NCBI RefSeq assembly: GCF_902150065.1
Contig: NC_044001.1
Coordinates: forward strand, 18,171,439 to 18,235,438
Direction: 5' to 3'
From: Myripristis murdjan
Lineage: Eukaryota > Chordata > Actinopteri > Holocentriformes > Holocentridae
Length of the DNA stretch: 64,000 nt
Under the pieces are notes generated by a model that saw only the letters and a program-made list of their open reading frames with translations, had not been told where the DNA came from and did no database searches. Positions within the stretch are counted from its first letter, which is position 1. Every line of letters begins with the position of its first letter. Shown here in pieces: positions 1 to 43,507 of this stretch. The translations under genes and the position numbers were made by a program.

Positions 1-143
1 GATTTTAGTCGATCATATCCTAAATGCCTAAAGTGATTCATTATACTCTGTGCAGGTTGATTGACTCTTATGCAGTCAATATGTTAATAACAAGAATTTA
101 CAGTTGTGCAATTTAGTTTAGCAACGTAAGAACGCAGCACTCA

Positions 144-33543
<33,400 letters not shown>

Positions 33544-33898
33544 CTAGCACGTATCTGATAGAGTGTCATTCACCAAAAAGGATTTATTTTAAGCCTGTGT
33601 GTCCCATTAGTTCCGTTGGATTTTTACCAGTCCAGAAAGAGCGTTGAAATTAGGCATTTGAGGGTCATGTGCATAATAGTCTGCCGTAGCCTATTATTAG
33701 GTGAAAGGCCCCGGTCTGCCTCTCTGTAAAGATAGCTCTCTATACTGATGTTTTCATACTGAGAATCTACTTCTACTTCAGCCCCAGGCTGGCAGTCCTT
33801 CTCGACATAGGTCAAAGCTCTTGTCAAATCCTACAAAGATGGAGCTGTAGTGTTATTCCGCAAGCACCGCCCAGCACAGTGACGGACCAGCCACCGGG

Positions 33899-33903
33899 CC
33901 AAT
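33899..33903 (+). promoter_or_regulatory. CCAAT box (NF-Y type)
   Basis: The context GGGCCAATCAGC fits the NF-Y consensus. It lies about 380 bases upstream of the EML5 start codon and 926 bases upstream of that of TTC8. Weak evidence alone. Confidence 0.35.
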
Positions 33904-34712
33904 CAGCACCTCCGTCCTCCTGGAGGGGAGAAGCAGGAGGAGACACGGCCGTCACGGCCAGGCTGAGTGGGAGTGAGGCGCCTGTACAGTTACATGTAGA
34001 ACTGGAGCATCATTCATTTCGTATCGGCCTTTTTTTAATGCTAAACCTGCCCCATATATTCCATGCACACCAGAAAATGTACAGAGGAAAAAAACGAAGC
34101 CACAGATTCTTTGTCAGGGATATTCACATTGGAAAATGACTCAAAGCTATTAAAACCTTTGCAGTATTATTCTAGCATTCTAGTGAGTATTATAGTATTC
34201 TGTTCTAACATTGTACTACTTCTACTTCTATGGTTAAACCACTGTAATAAATTAAGCACCTAGTGATAGACTGGGCCAGTGCAGACCTATTTAGTCAGGG
34301 AATTTGAAACAGCTGATTTGACAGCTATCAGTCAATTTAACCACTATTCTGGGTTATTGCGGATGTTCAAACACATGGTGAGAGTAAACTGTCAGATATC
34401 TATTCTTTAACGTCCTTGCTGCACATTCATCACATTAAACTCCCTAAACACAGGCAGAATTTCCTTTGAGCATAAAGTAATAACATGAGTTTAGGCAAAT
34501 AACTTTTTTACCCAGAAAACTCTCTTCTCCAGTAGCACTGACATTTATATGTACAAAAAATAAATAACTATCGTCTTGTGTTTCTGTAGGCCTAGAATGA
34601 AAACAAAGTCTTGTTTCTAAGCTGAATAATACAATAAATGTTTTAAGTTTTTACATGATTTGATTTGATGAAACAGGAAGACGTACGTCAGGGAAGAACC
34701 TCCCGCCTCCTC

Positions 34713-34725
34713 GTTGCCGAGCAAC
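34713..34725 (+). promoter_or_regulatory. ttc8: X-box (RFX site) of the TTC8 promoter
   Basis: GTTGCCGAGCAAC fits the RFX consensus RYYNYY-N(1-3)-RRNRAC, as GTTGCC, one spacer base and AGCAAC. It ends 103 bases before the TTC8 start codon. RFX/DAF-19 X-boxes close upstream of BBS and other ciliary genes are well established, and nematode bbs-8 is a classic target, so position and sequence agree with control of TTC8 as a ciliary gene. Confidence 0.7.
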
Positions 34726-34828
34726 AGAGGAAGCTTCATTTCCGCCATCATCCCTTCGTCACAGAGCTACAGTGCTAACTTGCTAACCCACTTCCCTCAC
34801 TGCACAGTCTTTTTATTCGACTAACGCA

Positions 34829-35392
34829 ATGGAGGTGACTATGGACCCTTTGTTTCTGGCATGGAGCTACTTCAGGAGGCGGAAGTTCCAGCAGTGCTCC
34901 GATATTTGTTCAAAAATCCTAGCGGACAGCCCGTACGACCAGGTACTGTTGAGCGGTTAGCCCTGTTAGCCTAGCATGGCTAAGGTTTATCCACACCACA
35001 GGGCAACTGTATAATCCCTATTAGTCAAGTGCTTTTAGTTTTGCATAGCAATGAATTTAGCCAATTAAATTATATGAGCTTAACTGAATCACACACAATT
35101 TCTCTCATTTCATTTATTTACATCTCTTACATTTCTTCTTTGCATTTATAATTGTTTTCTTCGCTTTCCTACCTTCCTTTCAATTTTATTTTGCCTCGTG
35201 TATTCAAATCTGCCTTCATCTCTCCTCTTTTCTCCCAATAACTCACTCATGCTGTCTTAAGGACACTGACTCCTCCTTGCTTATCTCAGAGGTAACCCTG
35301 TCTGCCTCTGCTGTCTGTTTTCATCACTACATAGTTCAATATAGTAGTTCCTTGCTCTTTCAAGGCAGATATGCTTTGAAGGTTTATGTGTG

Positions 35393-35469
<77 letters not shown>

Positions 35470-36187
35470 CACAGGCTGCATGGAGTTTGAAAACCCGTGC
35501 TCTGACAGAGATGGTGTACATAGATGAGGTTGAGGTGGACCAGGAGGGGATTGCTGAGATGATGCTGGATGAGAGCTCTATTGCCCAGGTTGCACGTAAG
35601 TCTGGACTCGGTGCTTTGATGTCAAGCAAATCAGTTATTCACACTTTTACTGTACTGAGTCTCTTAGAAGTTGTGGTAAAATAAAATTTAATTTGGCTCT
35701 TTCTTAGGTCCTGGGACATCACTGAGACTCCCTGGGACAAGTCAGGGCGGTGGTCCCACACCGGCTGTCAGGTACTGCACGATGGATGACACAGCCTTTG
35801 AGATTTGATTAAATTTTCAAGGAGTGAATAAAGGTAAAGAAATGCTTGATCGGAACAGAGTTGTTTTTCCTTTCCTCTGAATGTTAGGCCTATGACCCAG
35901 TCAGGGCGTCCCATAACAGGATTCGTGAGACCCAGCACACAGTCGGGGAGACCTGGGACGATGGAGCAAGCCATCAAGACCCCCCGCACTGCCAGCACTG
36001 CCCGTCCTGTCACCAGTGCTTCTGGGAGATTTGTTCGTCTGGGAACAGTGAGTCAAGAAGCAGATCTGAGTCACAAAAGCAGTATCTTCTTTTGTAAACT
36101 TGATTTTATACAATCATTTACACTGTGATAACATGTTTCTGGCATTTTCTTCTATTTGTTGATGCCATTATTATTATTATTATTTTA

Positions 36188-36218
<31 letters not shown>

Positions 36219-38646
36219 AACAGCCACAACAATAATAAAAATGATAACAATAATAATAATAATAATAATAATAATAATTTTAATAATTAATAATTATAAT
36301 AATAATTATAATAACACTGGTTTTGTGCCAGTATATAATTGATTTTTTTATATATATTAATGGACTTGTAACTTGTTATTTTATGTATTGTTTATTGTTT
36401 TTTAGTTAAACATTATTGACTTTCCTGACTGTTTCACACTTTTGAGAAATACTGTACATTATTTGTCATAGATGCTTTATGGTTAAATTCATAATATGTG
36501 CACATGAGTAAGACTTTGTTTCACTGTTTCCCCAGGCCTCCATGTTAACCAATCCAGACGGACCATTTATAAATTTATCAAGACTAAATTTGGCCAAATA
36601 TTCTCAAAAGCCCAATTTATCCAAGGTAAGATTAAGATTGTGACTTTGGGGAAAAAAGAAATGATTTCATGGGAATAATCATTTTTTTCTCTTAAATGCG
36701 AGTTGAGTAACCCCTGCTTCTCTCCTCAGACATTGTTTGAGTACATCTTCCATCACGAAAATGATGTGAAAAATGTAAGTGGCTGGACTAAAGCAGGAAT
36801 TGGTGATTTTCCATGTATCAACATTAGATGACATTGCAAGATGTTGTTCAGTTTTCCAGTAACATAATATTTTGTGTTCAGGCTTTAGATTTGGCTGCTC
36901 AAGCCACTGAGCATGCTCAGTTCAAAGACTGGTGGTGGAAAGTCCAGCTGGGAAAATGCTACTACAGGTTAGTAATCCAAACATCTCAATTCTGTAGTTG
37001 TAACATTTTTGGTGTAATACCAGACACTGAATACACAACAGCTTTCACAACTTTTATAAATTATCACCGACCATTGCAGACTTGGTTTATATCGAGAAGC
37101 GGAAAAGCAGTTTCGATCAGCTCTCAATCACCAAGAGGTGGTGGACACATATCTCTACCTTGCTAAGGTACTACAATGTCAGTGCACAGTAAAGAAAAAA
37201 TCCTTTCTAAATAGCAAAACATAGTGCTGCATGATTTTGAATGTATAAACCTGTGTCTTTTTTCCTATTGACAAGGTGTATCAGCGCATGGATCAACCAA
37301 TAACGGCACTGAACCTCTTCAAACAAGGCCTCGACCACTTTCCAGGAGAGGTCACTCTTCTAACAGGAATTGCGCGTATACATGAGGCACGTCACCTTCG
37401 TCATCATTACTGTAGATTCCTCTTAGCACTCTGAAGTGTAACACAAAAATACACCTGCCATCATGTGATAAGTAGCCATATTTGCTGTCTATAATGTCCT
37501 GCTTTTCACAGGAGATGAACAACATCACCTCGGCCACAGAGTACTACAAAGATGTCCTGAAGCAGGACAACACTCATGTGGAGGCTATTGCCTGTATAGG
37601 CAGCAATCACTTTTATACTGACCAGCCTGAGATTGCCCTGCGCTTCTATAGGTCAGAAATATTACATACACATGCTGTCTGAGAAGTCAAAGCCTATCTG
37701 TGGAGAGGTTTATGCAAAAAAGGTTTTTCCTTTCCTAGACGGCTGCTCCAGATGGGGGTGTATAACTGCCAGCTGTACAACAACCTGGGTCTGTGCTGCT
37801 TCTACGCCCAGCAGTACGACATGACTCTGTCCTCATTTGAGAGGGCTCTGGTCCTGGCGGCCAGTGATGAAGAGCAGGCTGATGTCTGGTACAACATAGG
37901 ACATGTGGCTGTGGTAAGTTTCTGTAGCAATCCAACACTTCTAACATTTAAGCCACTTAACAGCATGTTCTGCCTCTTTAAATGATTTCTGGGAACTTTC
38001 CAGTACTCAGTGCAAAGTGTTCTTTTCTGTGTTTCCAGGGCATAGGGGACTTGACCCTGGCATATCAGTGTTTTAAACTGGCTTTGGCTTTTCATAATGA
38101 CCATGCTGAGGCCTACAACAACCTGGCCGTGCTTGAGCTGCGCAAAGGTCGTGTTGAACAGGTGAAAAACATTTTCAGATGTGTAGATTTTAAGCCTCTC
38201 GAGTGAGAGCTCATTTCACTGTCTTGTTAGAGACACTAGTATTCTGCAATACAGCTCATTATTAAACTCCAATGTGTATTGTACTATTGATACTTTATGA
38301 ATGAATGTCCTTGTTTTGTTCCATCCAGTCTAAAGCCTTTTTGCAGACTGCTGCATCACTGGCCCCTCACATGTATGAGCCACACTTCAACCTCTCCACT
38401 CTCTCTGAAAAGGTAATACATAACCACTCCATTCACAGGAACACCTGAGCAGGGCAGATCTTAATTGTTGTGTCGTCACCTGATCTGTTTGATTCAGTAT
38501 GCCAAAGGGATGTTTTTGTCTCTGTCCAGATTGGAGATCTTCAGAGCAGCTACACCGCTGCCCAGAAGTCCGAGGATGCCTTTCCAGAGCATGTCGACAC
38601 CCAGCAGCTTCTCAAACAGCTTCAGCAGCACTTTGCATCACTGTGA
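34829..38646 (+). CDS. ttc8: TTC8/BBS8, BBSome subunit with tetratricopeptide repeats
   Basis: Subunit of the BBSome, the coat that moves membrane proteins in and out of cilia; human mutations cause Bardet-Biedl syndrome. Exons: 34829-34942, 35475-35595, 35708-35771, 35888-36047, 36536-36625, 36730-36774, 36882-36967, 37080-37167, 37276-37386, 37512-37651, 37739-37913, 38039-38161, 38329-38412, 38530-38646. They total 1,518 nt (505 aa), with every phase consistent. The N-terminus is MEVTMDPLFLAWSYFRRRKF. A Gly/Arg/Pro/Thr-rich linker (RPITGF, RPSTQSGRPGT) comes next. TPR helices fill about residues 200-500, for example YNNLGLCCFYAQQYD and EAYNNLAVLELRKG. The protein ends HFASL. Odd points: the intron after 37386 starts with GC; a (GT)n tract abuts the exon 2 acceptor; and a possible extra 30-nt exon lies at 35262-35291. 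Confidence 0.96.
35262..35291 (+). other. ttc8: Candidate TTC8 exon 2A (30 nt, alternative)
   Basis: Thirty bases between a pyrimidine-rich stretch ending cttaag and a GTAACC donor, inside intron 1. Exon 1 ends in phase 0, so inclusion adds ten residues (DTDSSLLISE) between SPYDQ and AAWSLK without a frameshift. Mammalian TTC8 has a 30-nt retina-specific exon 2A, also adding ten residues, at exactly this junction. Length, phase and place agree; the residues themselves are not obviously conserved. Confidence 0.5.
35388..35468. repeat. (GT)n microsatellite beside a splice acceptor
   Basis: About 40 GT units with one GC interruption near the start. It ends six bases before the TTC8 exon 2 acceptor (gacacag) and so replaces the usual polypyrimidine tract. 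Confidence 0.95.
36162..36345. repeat. AT-rich trinucleotide repeats (ATT)n / (AAT)n
   Basis: Runs of ATT followed by runs of AAT/ATA in TTC8 intron 4, so the two halves could pair as a hairpin. Low-complexity; no gene. Confidence 0.85.
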
Positions 38647-39109
38647 ACCTCCAGCCTGTATGCTTCGGGAGCAAGGTGTGATGTGACTGATGTAGCCGTC
38701 AGAGATATCAGTGCAGCAGTGGCAGGAACATGACGATACGATTGTGAAATTTCTGAAAGATTGGTACAGTACTCAGACACAGAGAATTGCTAAATAGAAA
38801 TTTATCAACTGTAATTTCTCATGTTGAAGACATATAGAAATCCAGACAGTCAGACAGCTTAGTACAAAAAACATTGCCATTTTTTTTTGTTGCAAATAAG
38901 AAGTTTGACTTTCTGCTTGCAATGATGTTTGGGTAATGATGTTAGTTTTCGCTTTTACTTATTTTTTAAATGACATGTATACAAGTGTGTATAATAGTAA
39001 TATGTACATAGTCAAATATTGATATGGAAAATAATTTATTATAGTGAATTGACTGGCATCTTTTTATAGTTCTTTCAATATGTCAGATGTATTTTTTGGT
39101 ATTCCAATA

Positions 39110-39115
39110 TTTATT
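39110..39115 (-). terminator. Poly(A) signal of lectin gene A
   Basis: AATAAA on the minus strand, about 140 bases downstream of the stop codon of the lectin gene ending at 39256. Confidence 0.55.
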
Positions 39116-39149
39116 ACCATTTTGTAGTCTCGACTAATATTGACATGAC

Positions 39150-39155
39150 AATAAA
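39150..39155 (+). terminator. ttc8: Poly(A) signal of TTC8
   Basis: AATAAA, 504 bases after the TTC8 stop codon, in an AT-rich stretch. Confidence 0.6.
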
Positions 39156-39255
39156 AACAGTAACAATTCTTAATGTGTCATAAAAACCCAAAAGGCAGAG
39201 GTAATTCTTTGCTCTTTTGGTGTAAACAAAACCCAAATGTGATCAAACTGCAGTG

Positions 39256-42116
39256 TTAACTAACAGTCAATGGTGGCATTTCACAAATCCACTTTAAGGT
39301 GTGTTGGCACGGGGCATCGTTCCAGGACTTGGCGGGGTTGGCTCTGGGATACGTGGCTGCACAGTCCTCATTGTGCCCAGAATCATTGGGTTCTCCATCA
39401 TTCCAGAAGCTGTAGCAAGGAAGAGGTTACTTTGCAGACAAAGTACCTGCATTATGCATCTCTTTCCTATTACAAATAATTAATATGGGCTTAAAACGAC
39501 GAGAGAGACCAGTGTAACAATTGCCTGCAGTCAGTGTAATTGAGAATTAGACATGCACCATCACTTAATGTGTCCTAGTGTATATTTAAAATAGTAATTC
39601 ATGAGTATAAATCTGTCTATATATCATGGCAGGGCACAGTAGCAGTACCTCATACTGTTATATAATAACGGTAGTAATAGTGGAGGGTATTTTTTCCATG
39701 TCTTCATCCACTCATCTCTTAAATGAAATAAAGTGAGTATTCATCTGGTGCCTCTATATTCATGGCAGTGGATAAATGCTCACTCTGATAACTTTTTAAA
39801 ATTCTCCACAAATAGTGTTTTGTTCATGGGATCTTGTCAAATTGGATGATGTTGCTGTCATCAGGTGCAAAGTGTGTGACACGAAGAAGGTGATCACTTA
39901 TAATCTGTTGTTTTTAATTGTAATTTCATAATTTCAAACCTCTTAGGCAGGATTAGATTAAACCCATTCCTGGAAATAAAATCCTGAAGGAGACCATCGT
40001 TGTGCTAAGTAATAATTCGCAGTATGACTAAGGTGCAGTATAAAAAGCACTTAAATTCTTGAAAACCTCGACTGCAAGTGACCTCTTCTGTGTTTTCGTG
40101 TATTTTAAATCTGCTTCCATCTCCACACTCCACACAACACAGAGCCATGAGAAACCTGCGTTTAGCTCTTACCCCTCAGCCAGCACCGTCCCATCTAGCC
40201 ATCTCCAAGTCCCCTCCTCTTGGTCATCTTTCAGGCCAATCCAGAAGCCACCTATGAGGCCTGTTTGTGCACGATCATTTAGCAACGCACTTACTGCCAA
40301 CTGAAAAACACAGAAATATTAACATTAAAGGTGCAACTTCAATTTTTAGAGTGATAATGGCCACTTTTATTCGAAGTATTCATTGTACTGCATAGAACTA
40401 AGAACTGACTGCTGACTGTACTCACCTGTTTCTCCATGCTGTCTATGACTGCCAAATCAGCTCCTTGCCTCTTGCAGTTATCTCTGGCCTCTTGCCATGA
40501 TCTGCGCGTGAATGTGTTCGAGAAAGTGAAGTAGTAACACTTTGAATTCATAAAAACCCATCCAGGTAAACAATGTCTGCAGCCATCCCCTGTTGCAAAA
40601 GGAAGAGTAAACTCGTTGATACAAACATGTAGAAACACAGAAACGCAGGTAATGTGTTATTGACTAGATTTCCATGAATATCCATTAATAATAGGGGTGT
40701 AAAACAGAACTGTAAAAAACGACTCGTTCAATACATAGTACACCATACAGTGAGAGCCATACTGCCACACACTTAGCTGGTGAATCACTGAATATACTTT
40801 AAATAGCCTAAATAGCACTTTTGCCTCTGAGAGAATAAATCGCAAAAATGACAAAATGCAGAGAACATTGGAAATTGCGATGTTTGTTCCTCCCTAATGT
40901 ACAAAACAAACTGAAACCGTGACCCAACAGCCGCAATGCAAACCGAACTGTGGGTTTGTTGAACCGTTACACCCCTAATTTATAGCTTTTGACAAGGTGA
41001 ACCGTCACAGTGACTGAAAAAAAAAGTCTCACTTATCAGCGGGATGGTTGATTGCAGTGATGCAATCTCCCTCTGAAGTTTGTCCATCTGCACTTTATAG
41101 TCATCGCCACTCCTCTTCCGTTGCTCTAAATGCCACTTCGTCTGTTCCTGCTGGGCGATCTCCTTTGCCACCAGTTTCTTGGCTTCAGCCACGGCTTCCG
41201 TTGTAACCTTGTAAGTAAGCTTGAGTTTTGTCAGCTCGCTGGTGATGCGCGTTATACCACTGTATGGATATAAGTTCCCATCTGTGAGTTTGTTATCTGC
41301 AAGAGGTGAAGACATACAAGACATACATTACTGTAAAGATGTAGTGATCGCTGCAGCACTGAGCACATATCCTGTTAGCAGAAAGTGACAGCAGGATATT
41401 TCATGAAAAAGTTCACAAAGTAAGTATGCATTGAAAAGATCCATCATCATCCATTTGAATCTTACACTGGACTGCAAAGAGGAACCACTCTGTGGTTTTG
41501 AAGTCTGGGCAAGTACATTTAATCAGTGTATAAAATATACAAGACAATTTACTAATTCATGCAGCCTTTTTCTTCTACCTTTTCAAGTAAGCTGCCAATA
41601 ATTTTCAGGAGCACTTTAAGTCTTGGCGCTGACTTACAATAAACTCCCAGGCCAATATCCACTGTTAACAGAAGAACAGCAAGCAGCCCCAGACTCACAG
41701 CGGCCAGTCGGTAGTGTCTCACGTTGGGTCCAGATCTGATCATGGACATGGACACTGGACAGTACGGTAATGAATCAGAGTCAAGGCTAGAAACTGTGTC
41801 AAGCCATGTTGGCAACACAATGTAATAGAAATAATCAATCCCAAAGAGCCAGCATACATGTTAGACACTGGAGTAAGTTATTATAGCTCATAGTTTTAAC
41901 TCTTTTTTTTTTTTTTTTTCCAGTACTATTGTAAACAGTTTCAGAGAAAATTGAAGTTCTTGTTTGAGTAAACATATTTTTGAGTGTTTTGTGGTTTGTT
42001 TGTTTTTTACCGTGTTGTTGGTCTTGGTTAGAAGAGAAGGAATGCTCTGTGCTTGAATCCTCTCGGCTGAGCAGTTTATTATAGGAACTGGTGCCTGGAT
42101 CTGCTGTGTCCCCCAT
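39256..42116 (-). CDS. C-type lectin A, type II membrane receptor, CD209/CLEC4-like
   Basis: Predicted calcium-dependent sugar-binding cell-surface receptor. Exons, high to low: 42116-42011, 41754-41638, 41296-41033, 40589-40426, 40300-40173, 39409-39256. They total 933 nt (310 aa); phases 1,1,1,0,2. The cytoplasmic tail (residues 1-50) contains SYNKLL, a possible YxxL endocytosis signal. The membrane segment is about residues 52-74 (LAAVSLGLLAVLLLTVDIG). A Lys/Glu/Leu-rich coiled-coil neck (75-162) is followed by a long-form C-type lectin domain. Calcium site 2 looks intact: EPN (266-268), NED (273-275) and WND (289-291). The EPN triad is the mannose/fucose-type signature. A hAT-like MITE sits in intron 3. 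The family choice among CD209-like, CLEC4-like and hepatic lectin-like is not settled. It is the only one of the three tandem lectins here with a full WND. Confidence 0.88.
40692..40977. mobile_element. hAT-like MITE in lectin A intron 3
   Basis: A 286-base element with inverted ends TAGGGGTGTAA and TTACACCCCTA. The inner right end contains caaaccgaactgtgggtttg and ttgaaccgttacacc, the hallmark of a very common teleost hAT-derived repeat. No ORF and clearly non-autonomous. Confidence 0.65.
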
Positions 42117-43507
42117 GTTGACTGTTCAGATGAGAGCGGCCGTTTGAGTGCACTGGAGGGATGATCTGTCAGGACATTGCCCTGTGTCAACACTTGCAAA
42201 ATTAAACTGCCAAAGAGAGGTTTGTGTGTGTGTGTGTGTGTGTCAGAGAGAGAGAGAGAGTGAGTGGATGTGCACAAATCCCAAATACGCGTGTTACATT
42301 ACAAACTGCCAGTCGAGTTCATTTGTTAAATATTTACAGAGGGTGAAGGCCATTTGTAGACTAGAGTGTTTTTTTCTTCATCACTTCATCTTTTTAAAAC
42401 AGTCAGACTTTATGTATGAAATGTGTCTGGAGGCAAGAAAGTGTCACCGCTTGGTTTAATCACATCAAACGCTGTGTCACACTGTGTAATAATTTGTCAC
42501 TAATAAATTGTACCCCAAAAGCTACAGTAAGCTACATGACAGACCCTGCACAGCTAAAAGAATAGTTTAATTTAGAGTTTCTGTGCTGAAAATAACAGTC
42601 ATGCCATTTAACAGTTTTTGATAAAATACATAGAATTAAATATACAAAATAAATATAAACAAAGATGACTGACTTCTTTCTAAATATTTGCATTATTTAT
42701 CTATTCACTATATTTACTATACTACTACTATATTTACTGTAACAGACAATCCATGCATTGCTAAAATGTATGCAGAATATAACATGAATTTTCCCAGCAC
42801 TGTCTTTAGGGAGAAAATAAGATTTGACTGTGGGAAAGCTCCAAAAGCTGAAATGAAATTTTATTTCCTTAATGCCTGAACTATTTATTTTAGTTACAGG
42901 GATCAGTTTTCAAATGTAAAAACTGTAACGATTGGATATTTATGAGGCAGCTGCTGAATGGAGAAGCTCTCCAGAGAGACATCAAATTTGAGAATGTCAA
43001 AATATGGTATTAAATATGAGTGCAGTCCTGGTTAATATACACACCTCTTTCTCTGGCAGTTTGGATTATATCAGCTCATCAATATGAATCTAACCCTGTT
43101 TGCACTGCATTTCACAAAATTCATTTTAGCTTTTTTTTTTTTTTTAATTGTCTCTGCACTTTCCTCTATCAGTGAGCCCGTGTTGCCTGAGTGGATGAAG
43201 ACACCATCAGCAGGTTATTGGTCAAATCCATGACACCAACCATGTTTCTGAAAGGTTGCTGTTTGTATTTGTGATTGCACATTTTTCTCGCTGCTCTGTC
43301 CCAGTAATATTTTTGTCTTGCAGCGACTCTGCCCCCATGTTGTCCCCTTCAACACAATTAAACCTCCAATGATTTTGTGACAAAGGTAGATGAAAAAAAA
43401 GATCAGCACCATGTTTTGTCCTAAATATTTTTATTTAAAGACAAGTGTGAGACTACTGTATGTACAAACACAATTTCATTTTCTAAGATTTATTTATTTA
43501 TATATTT
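42117..43507. other. Intergenic region between lectins A and B
   Basis: AT-rich. It holds a short GT run followed by GA units (42219-42262) just upstream of lectin A, and a minus-strand AATAAA (43430-43435) that suits lectin B, 73 bases past its stop. No further gene is supported. Confidence 0.6.
43430..43435 (-). terminator. Poly(A) signal of lectin gene B
   Basis: AATAAA on the minus strand 73 bases beyond the stop codon at 43508. Further AATAAA-like motifs lie nearer the stop (43489-43500). Confidence 0.45.

Larger units (their letters stand above)
38647..39255 (+). other. TTC8 3' UTR and overlap with lectin A 3' end
   Basis: No coding sequence. It holds the probable TTC8 poly(A) signal on the plus strand (39150-39155) and two AATAAA hexamers on the minus strand (39110-39115, 39035-39040) that suit the convergent lectin gene. 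The two transcripts probably overlap by several tens of bases. Confidence 0.6.
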
